Shown here: piece after piece, positions 43,979 to 49,487 of the stretch | Numbering within the stretch: position 1 is the first letter of the stretch | How the letters are laid out: every line of letters starts with the position of its first letter | DNA from: Candidatus Flemingiibacterium merdigallinarum | GTDB taxonomy: Bacteria > Bacillota > Clostridia > Oscillospirales > CAG-272 | Reading direction: 5' to 3' | NCBI GenBank assembly: GCA_904386005.1 | Contig: CAJFKR010000008.1 | Coordinates: 1 to 49,487 of the forward strand | Length of the DNA stretch: 49,487 nt | Position numbers and translations under genes: made by a program | Notes under the pieces: model-generated | Told to the model about the DNA's origin: nothing | What the model saw: only the letters and a program-made list of their open reading frames with translations | The model's database searches: none

Positions 43979-45874
43979 ATGGATTATATCGTAAAGAATC
44001 AGGACGAATTCAGCCGCGCGCTCAAAGGGGCGAATGAGGGCGACTCGATTATAATATCGGGGCGGATCAACCTGTCTGACGCGGTCAAGCTGAAAAACAC
44101 AAAGGGCATCTCGTTTATCGGCCAGAACGACGCCGCGCTCGACTTCATGCAGCCGGTTCGCGGTTTTGTCGAGACCACCGAAAACGGCGTGCGCGTCTTT
44201 GCCGCCGACATACCGTCCGAGCTCGCGAAGCTCAAGCCCTACGCCGCGTTCGCCGCCGACGGTAAAATGCTGAATCGTCCGCGTCTGCCGAAAACCGGAT
44301 TCTACAATGTCAAGGGCAGTCCCGATTTCGATATGTTCGCTACCAACCAACACGCTCGTCAGGACGCGATGATATACGGCGAGGGCGAGGTTCCGGTCAT
44401 GAAGTATCCGCTTGTCGCGCAGGTTCGCGCTTTCCACTACTGGACCGATGAGCTCTGCTACGTCGAATCGGTCGATTATGAGAACCGCGTGATACGTCTG
44501 AAAAATCAGCCGCTCTTCTCGATGGTGCGCGAAAACAGCCGCACTGAGGGCGCACGCTGGTACCTTGACAATGTGTTCGAGGCGCTCGACACCCCCGGCG
44601 AATACTACATAACCCCCGACTGCGACAAGCTGTACTATGTTCCGTTTGACGGCGAGAGCGCGGACGACCTCGCAATCTTCCTGTCGACCTCCGAGTCGCT
44701 GCTCGAGCTCGACGGCTGCTCTGATATCAGCTTCGAGAATCTCGAATTCAAAGGCTCCGACCGCGACAAGCTGCACATACTCCGCTCGCATTCGCAAGCC
44801 GCGTCCGACATTCCCTGCGCTATTGAGATAGACGATTCTGCCAATATCGCGTTCCGAAACTGCCGCTTTGCCGACATCGGTCTGTCCTGCGTCGGAATCG
44901 ACAACGGCTCGCACGATATCACGGTCGAGGGCTGCGAGTTCGCCGGAATCGGCGGCAACCCGGTCTACATCAAGGGACGCAACCTGAAGCAGTCGGATTG
45001 GCGCACGACCTATCCGAACGGCAAACAGGTCAACAATGTCGAGCCGGACATACAGCACAAAATAAAGATTGTCGGCAACCATATCCACGATTACGGCCGC
45101 GTATACATGAACGCCTGCGGAATCGTCCTGCGCTACGCGTATGACTGCGACCTGTCGGACAACCATATCCACGACGGCTACTACACCGGCATCTCCTGCG
45201 GCTGGGTCTGGGGCTACGCCGCTCACGCGACCAACCACGTCCGCATCGAGCGCAACCACATCCACGACATCGGAAAGACTCTGCTGTCCGACATGGGCGG
45301 TATCTACACGCTCGGACATCAGGAGGGCACCGTCATCCGCGGCAACCGGATACACAACATCGAAATGGACAGCTACGGCGGCTGGGGAGTATATCTTGAC
45401 GAGGGCTCGTCGGATATACTCGTCGAGGACAACATAGCGTATGACCTGACCGCACAGCCTTTCCACCAGCACTACGGCGCGAACAACCTTGTGCGGCGCA
45501 ACATCTTCGCGTTCGGCGAGGGCGGAGCGTTCATAATCACACGCAAGGAGGAGCACCTCAGCGTGATCCTCGAACGGAACATTCTCGTCTCGGACGGCAG
45601 CGCGATCTATGCGAAGCCTGCGGAGGGTTTCCACATCACCGACTGCATGAACCTCGTCTGGAACTACGCGGGTGAAGCACTGTCCGGACAGATGAACTTC
45701 GACGTCTACAAGCGCGAATATTCGTTCCCGAAGGAAAATCAGCGCACGCCCGACGAGATGAAAGCGGGCGGACTGTTCTCGGGAGTCATCGTCGCCGACC
45801 CGAAATTCCGCGACGTCAAAGCGCGCGATTTCACGCTCGCCGACGACTCGCCGGCAAAGGCGCTCGGATTCTGA
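43979..45874 (+). CDS. Right-handed beta-helix protein, possible glycosidase
   Basis: 631 residues without a signal peptide. From about residue 240 to 560 there are repeated beta-helix coils (DISFENLEFKGS, HDITVEGCEFAGIGG, NHIHDIGKTLLSDMGGIYTL, DILVEDNIAYDL), ending with FRDVKARDFTLADDSPA. That tail and the DMGGIYTLG motif recall beta-helix glycosidases such as the GH141 group. This assignment is tentative, and a lyase is also possible. AAAGGAAG precedes ATG 43979. It has its own promoter and a terminator. Confidence 0.7.
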   Translation: MDYIVKNQDEFSRALKGANEGDSIIISGRINLSDAVKLKNTKGISFIGQNDAALDFMQPVRGFVETTENGVRVFAADIPSELAKLKPYAAFAADGKMLNRPRLPKTGFYNVKGSPDFDMFATNQHARQDAMIYGEGEVPVMKYPLVAQVRAFHYWTDELCYVESVDYENRVIRLKNQPLFSMVRENSRTEGARWYLDNVFEALDTPGEYYITPDCDKLYYVPFDGESADDLAIFLSTSESLLELDGCSDISFENLEFKGSDRDKLHILRSHSQAASDIPCAIEIDDSANIAFRNCRFADIGLSCVGIDNGSHDITVEGCEFAGIGGNPVYIKGRNLKQSDWRTTYPNGKQVNNVEPDIQHKIKIVGNHIHDYGRVYMNACGIVLRYAYDCDLSDNHIHDGYYTGISCGWVWGYAAHATNHVRIERNHIHDIGKTLLSDMGGIYTLGHQEGTVIRGNRIHNIEMDSYGGWGVYLDEGSSDILVEDNIAYDLTAQPFHQHYGANNLVRRNIFAFGEGGAFIITRKEEHLSVILERNILVSDGSAIYAKPAEGFHITDCMNLVWNYAGEALSGQMNFDVYKREYSFPKENQRTPDEMKAGGLFSGVIVADPKFRDVKARDFTLADDSPAKALGF

Positions 45875-45884
45875 TAATATCAAA

Positions 45885-45922
45885 CAAGTGGGGAACCGCA
45901 CAGTTCCCCACTTGTATTTATA
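45885..45922. terminator. Terminator between beta-helix and lipoprotein genes
   Basis: Perfect 12-bp stem CAAGTGGGGAAC (45885-45896) / GTTCCCCACTTG (45903-45914), then TATTTATAT. It lies between convergent genes. Confidence 0.8.
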
Positions 45923-45951
45923 TAAGCATAAATCCTATATAACTAATGTAA

Positions 45952-46578
45952 CTATTCACCATGTGCCTTTACGCTTTGGTTTACAAGTATTGATTGCTCA
46001 ATTTCTTCTTCAGAAATAAGCATTTCACCTTGATATTCGTAATTCCACCAATATTCGCCTGCAAAGTTTGTTGTAAAAATGACATATTTACGTTCGCCGT
46101 CAACTGTCAACGCAAAACACAGAGTATCTTCTCCGCTTCCTCCTCCGCCGCTGGGCATCGCAAGCAGTTCAGCATCATCGAATGTCAAAGTATCGGGAAA
46201 TAGTAAATTTACCTTTGTATATTTGTCACCGTCTTTGACATATGCGGAATAACCGATTGGGTCGCTTGAATCTTCGCACATGACCATATAGTAATCGGAA
46301 AGCGGAATTTTATTTACGCAAAATGGTGTCGCGGTTTCCGGTAATTCCGAAACAACCACGCTTTCATAAATAAAGTTCTCATGCACATCGGATTCAATCG
46401 GCATCTCACTTATACAAAAAGGTGCCGTAGTTTCAGGCAATTCCGCAGCGACCTTGCTTTCATCATAATAATCGCCGGAATAAACTGCTTCAGCCGGTTT
46501 ACTCATACTGCACCCATAAAAAGATATACAAGCTGAAATGATGAAATAAATAATTATCAATTTAATCGAAAGCATCAT
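45952..46578 (-). CDS. Hypothetical exported protein with internal repeat, possible lipoprotein
   Basis: 208 residues. A hydrophobic N-terminus (IKLIIIYFIISACISFYGC) may end in a weak lipobox (FYGC). Two repeats follow: ESKVAAELPETTAPFCISEM and ESVVVSELPETATPFCVNKI, about 35 residues apart. A C-terminal domain with YYMVMCEDSSDPIGYSAYV has no family I recognise. The coding sequence is visibly more AT-rich than its neighbours, suggesting later acquisition. ATG 46578 is chosen over GTG 46587. AGGTGAGG lies just upstream. Confidence 0.6.
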   Translation of the reverse strand: MMLSIKLIIIYFIISACISFYGCSMSKPAEAVYSGDYYDESKVAAELPETTAPFCISEMPIESDVHENFIYESVVVSELPETATPFCVNKIPLSDYYMVMCEDSSDPIGYSAYVKDGDKYTKVNLLFPDTLTFDDAELLAMPSGGGGSGEDTLCFALTVDGERKYVIFTTNFAGEYWWNYEYQGEMLISEEEIEQSILVNQSVKAHGE

Positions 46579-46810
46579 ACACCTCACCTTTTATATTTTA
46601 TATCTTAATTATGTTCATTTCTGCTCTCAAGTATATTATGCCACAATAACATAGATTTGTCAATACATTTACTACAAAAATAATTCAGATAAGATGTTCC
46701 AAATCAAAATTCCAAAATCCGAAATAACGCAACAAAATCAATATAAAAGTGTAAGAATCGCGTGCGAAACAGAGATATAATATTATAAACCCAATTACTG
46801 GAGGTGCTTT

Positions 46811-49189
46811 ATGCTAAGCGATAGAATCATTTCGCTCGACGGCGACTGGAAGCTCTGTTATATTGAAAACAAACGCTTTGTCACCGAGGGGCGCGACATA
46901 TCCTCAATCGACGCGATTGAAAATACCGGCTGGTCGAATATTCCCGCCGTTGTCCCGGGTAACTTCGAGCTCGACTTCGAGCGCGCCGGAATCATCGGCG
47001 ACCCATTCTATGCCACGAACGCGATTGAAAATCAGAAATATGAGAATCTCCACCTCATTTATTACCGCCGCTTTACGCTCGACTTCATTCCCGATTCGAA
47101 TACACGGCTCGTCTTTGACGGAATCGACACGATAGCCGACATCTACATAAACGGCAAGCTCGCCGGTCAGACCGACAATATGCTGATCGCGCACGAGATA
47201 GGCGACCTGCCGCTCAAATACGGTGAAAACGAGCTTGTCGTGCATATCCGCCCGACCGTGATCGAAGCCCGAAAATACGAGGTTCCGGTATCCTGCCACG
47301 CGCAGCCGAACAGCTACGAGCTGCTGTTCATACGCAAAGCTCCGCATATGGGCGGCTGGGACATCATGCCGCGTATGATTTCGGGCGGAATCTGGCGTCC
47401 CTGCCGGATAGTACAGCGCCGTCCCGACCGTATTGACGACCTCTGCGTCTATGTGCAGAATATAAACGTCAAGGACGGGTGGGCAGGTCTGACCTTTTTC
47501 TACAACCTCACGGTCGCCGAGGACGAGATACGCGACTACAGCCTGATCATCGACGGCAGCTGCGGAGACTCGAAGTTCCACGCCGAGACGAAGCGGCTGC
47601 TGCACACAGCGGGCAAGCTGGGCGCGCATATCGGAGGCGCCAAATTCTGGTGGCCGCGCAACTACGGCGACCCAAATCTCTACGATATTCGCGCTACACT
47701 ATGCTACCTTGGCAAGCCGGTCTACGAATACTCGCTCAAATACGGCATACGTTCAATCAGACTTGAGCGGACAAGCACGACCGACGTATCCGGCAACGGC
47801 GAGTTCTGCTTCTATATCAACGACAAAAAGATATTCTGGCTCGGCTCGAACTGGGTGCCGGTCGACGCGCTGCACTCGCGCGACCGCTCGCGCCTGCCGA
47901 AGATACTTCCCCTGCTCTGCGACATCGGCTGCAACAGCATACGCTGCTGGGGCGGTAACGTCTACGAGGACGATTATCTCTACGACTTCTGCGACGCAAA
48001 CGGCATCATGATTTGGCAGGACTTCTCGAACGCCTGCGCGATAAATCCGCAGACCGACGAGTACTGCGCGCGCTTTTCAGTCGAGGTCGAGTCGGTGATC
48101 AAGCGTTTACGTAACCATGCGTCGCTGATAGTCTGGGCGGGCGACAACGAGGTCGACGCCTGCTACCGCTGGAGCGGAGGAATCCCGTCGCGCGACCCGA
48201 ATCAAAACCGCCTGACCCGCGAGGTCATACCGAAGATGCTGTGGAATCACGACACGACCCGCCCGTATATCCCGAGCTCTCCGTATATCGACGAGGAGGC
48301 CTACCGCACCGGAAAGCCCACATCCGAGGAGCATCTCTGGGGACCGCGCGACTACTTCAAGGGCAATTTCTACAGAAATTCGGTCTGCCACTTCGCGTCC
48401 GAGACCGGCTATCACGGCTGTCCGTCGCCCGAGACGATGAAGCGTATAATCCGCCCCGAGCAGCTCTGGCACTGGTACGACGAGAGCGCCGGACTTCCGA
48501 AGCCCGACTGGACCGCGCACGCCGCCTGCTTCGCTACCGACGGCAGCGACGGCTGTATCTACCGTATCAAGCTGATGTCCGATCAGGTCAAGACCCTGTT
48601 CATCGACTTCCGCGACGACGAAGCCGCAATGGGGCTTGAAAACTACGCGCGCGCGAGCCAGATCTCGCAGGCCGAGGCGAAGAAGTATTTCATCGAGCGC
48701 TTCCGCATCTCGAAGTGGCGCAGGACCGGCATAATCTGGTGGAACCTTATCGACGGTTGGGGACAGATCTCCGACGCGGTCGTCGACTACTACGGCGTGA
48801 AGAAGCTGGCATATCACTACATCAAACGCTCGCAGCAGCCCTTCTGCCTGATGTTCGACGAGCCGGACGCGGACGGCAGAATCGCGCTGTACGCGGTGTC
48901 CGACCTGTGCTCTGACGTCAAGGTCAAATACACTGTCGCCGACCTGACGAGCGGTGAGAAATACGAGTCGGTTTGCACCGGAATCTCCGACAAGTCAATT
49001 CCGGTCTGGTACAAGCCGATCGAGCCGGGTGAGAAGCACTTCTATCTGATCGATTGGAGCTACGAATACGAGGGCGTGACGATAACCGGACGCAATCACT
49101 ACATGACTAATATCATCGACCTTGACTTTAATGAATATATAAGCTACATGAAAGAATGCGGATTCTATGATGAATTCGAGGGATTTTAA
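46811..49189 (+). CDS. GH2-family beta-mannosidase-like glycosidase
   Basis: Releases terminal beta-mannose (or a related sugar) from oligosaccharides. At 792 residues it has an N-terminal sugar-binding domain (GWSNIPAVVPGNFELD, YYRRFTLDF), an immunoglobulin-like domain and a TIM barrel. The acid/base is Glu447 in WAGDNE (canonical WGNNE), and the nucleophile is Glu531 in FASETGYHG. IWWNLIDGWGQISDAVVDYYG closes the barrel. No signal peptide. GGAGGTGC precedes ATG 46811. Its stop lies 4 bp from the end of a group II intron on the other strand. Confidence 0.9.
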   Translation: MLSDRIISLDGDWKLCYIENKRFVTEGRDISSIDAIENTGWSNIPAVVPGNFELDFERAGIIGDPFYATNAIENQKYENLHLIYYRRFTLDFIPDSNTRLVFDGIDTIADIYINGKLAGQTDNMLIAHEIGDLPLKYGENELVVHIRPTVIEARKYEVPVSCHAQPNSYELLFIRKAPHMGGWDIMPRMISGGIWRPCRIVQRRPDRIDDLCVYVQNINVKDGWAGLTFFYNLTVAEDEIRDYSLIIDGSCGDSKFHAETKRLLHTAGKLGAHIGGAKFWWPRNYGDPNLYDIRATLCYLGKPVYEYSLKYGIRSIRLERTSTTDVSGNGEFCFYINDKKIFWLGSNWVPVDALHSRDRSRLPKILPLLCDIGCNSIRCWGGNVYEDDYLYDFCDANGIMIWQDFSNACAINPQTDEYCARFSVEVESVIKRLRNHASLIVWAGDNEVDACYRWSGGIPSRDPNQNRLTREVIPKMLWNHDTTRPYIPSSPYIDEEAYRTGKPTSEEHLWGPRDYFKGNFYRNSVCHFASETGYHGCPSPETMKRIIRPEQLWHWYDESAGLPKPDWTAHAACFATDGSDGCIYRIKLMSDQVKTLFIDFRDDEAAMGLENYARASQISQAEAKKYFIERFRISKWRRTGIIWWNLIDGWGQISDAVVDYYGVKKLAYHYIKRSQQPFCLMFDEPDADGRIALYAVSDLCSDVKVKYTVADLTSGEKYESVCTGISDKSIPVWYKPIEPGEKHFYLIDWSYEYEGVTITGRNHYMTNIIDLDFNEYISYMKECGFYDEFEGF

Positions 49190-49193
49190 TCAA

Positions 49194-49487
49194 ATAGGGT
49201 AGACGGAGGGACACTGTGTCCCTCACGCCGCCCATTGCACCGTACGTACGGGTCTCGTATACGGCGCTACATGAATACAGATATTACTGCAATCAACCGA
49301 GATAATAGGCAAGAGGGTTGACCAACGCCGGTCGGCACTCTTCCTTATTGGCGGTCTCCAATACTTTTGGCGACAGCAAATAGTTGACGACATTCATCGA
49401 GCAGCGTCTGTATAATCCAAGCCTTGAGTTTGCGACTTTGTATATATCCTCGTCTGACATATTGCATTTATAGAGTCTGTTCAGCGC
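49194..49487 (-). mobile_element. 3' part of a group II intron (cut by window end)
   Basis: Read on the minus strand: the maturase frame ends at 49293. Domain V follows (49267-49237: GCGCCGTATACGAGACCCG then TACGTACGGTGC) with CGC as catalytic triad, then domain VI (GAGGGACACAG / TGTCCCTC with CTACCCTAT at the end). The bulged A in CTACCC is 7 nt from the 3' end at 49194, and the terminal AT fits the 3' splice rule. The intron ends 4 bp beyond the GH2 stop codon, antisense to that gene. Confidence 0.85.
49293..49487 (-). CDS. Group II intron maturase/reverse transcriptase, C-terminal part
   Basis: 64 residues remain before the TGA; the upstream part lies outside the window. LYKCNMSDEDIYKVANSRLG aligns with the VANSRKGYWR stretch near the end of intron maturases, and the tail ends VNPLAYYLG. 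Domains V and VI of the intron follow directly, which supports the call. No endonuclease domain follows this segment. Whether the enzyme is intact cannot be judged. Confidence 0.75.
   Translation of the reverse strand, partial: ALNRLYKCNMSDEDIYKVANSRLGLYRRCSMNVVNYLLSPKVLETANKEECRPALVNPLAYYLG

Noticed and set aside
43937-45901. Very long open frame on the minus strand opposite the beta-helix gene
   Set aside because: It is Arg/Val/Asp-rich with no domain and mirrors a GC-rich gene with clear beta-helix repeats, a promoter and a ribosome site on the plus strand.
49200-49267. Inverted repeats after the GH2 gene read as a transcription terminator
   Set aside because: The sequence matches group II intron domains V and VI in order, and a maturase frame precedes it on the minus strand.

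Overview
The window reads as chromosomal DNA of an anaerobic, spore-forming member of the Clostridia (Bacillota), probably an uncultured gut or rumen lineage. This is an inference from several things: PdaA- and CwlD-type cortex enzymes, an S-layer-homology surface protein, a CsoR repressor, carbohydrate-binding lipoproteins of the clostridial type, GGAGG/AAAGG ribosome sites, and near-consensus TTGACA-17-TATAAT promoters. Coding sequence is fairly GC-rich and the spacers are AT-rich.

Layout. 0-5.5 kb: a GH20-type glycosidase, a HydG-like protein that has lost its radical-SAM cysteines, a Gfo/Idh/MocA dehydrogenase and sugar-binding lipoprotein SBP1. 5.5-15.8 kb: a complete arginine pathway on the minus strand in transcription order argG-argH-argC-SDR-argJ-argB-argD-argF-EamA permease, with ArgR-like operators at the argG promoter. 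16-17.6 kb: two polysaccharide deacetylases. 17.7-23 kb: a minus-strand sugar locus (second Gfo/Idh, PfkB kinase, SBP2, degenerate GDPD) divergent from a DeoR-family regulator with repeated operator-like sites. 23-27.3 kb: SBP3 with two overlapping FAD-oxidoreductase genes. 27.3-30.7 kb: a DUF4430 lipoprotein, an alpha/alpha-toroid SLH protein (together resembling a split transcobalamin) and an orphan ABC ATPase. 31-36.9 kb: araB-like kinase, araA, araD and a sulfatase. 37-39 kb: tRNA-Lys, a degenerate sensor kinase and CsoR. 39-46 kb: a glycan hydrolase/amidase fusion, an NfeD-like membrane protein, CwlD and a beta-helix protein. 46-49.2 kb: a repeat-containing lipoprotein and a GH2 beta-mannosidase. 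The window ends inside a group II intron on the minus strand.

How the genes work together. Most of the window serves uptake and breakdown of plant or host glycans (GH20, GH2, beta-helix protein, sulfatase, arabinose catabolism, three sugar-binding lipoproteins). The rest is arginine synthesis and cell-wall or spore-cortex remodelling.

The most unusual signal is structural. Eight genes (argC, argH, GDPD, PfkB, SBP3, the DUF4430 lipoprotein, the FGGY kinase, araA) have a ribosome-binding site immediately followed by a hairpin, then a 10-15 nt linker and the start codon. Stem sequences differ while the layout holds, and six of the eight lie at junctions inside operons. Other points of interest are the radical-SAM-less HydG relative, the glycan-hydrolase/amidase fusion, the split transcobalamin-like pair, EF-hand-like loops in all three binding proteins, a family of short palindromic elements and the group II intron.
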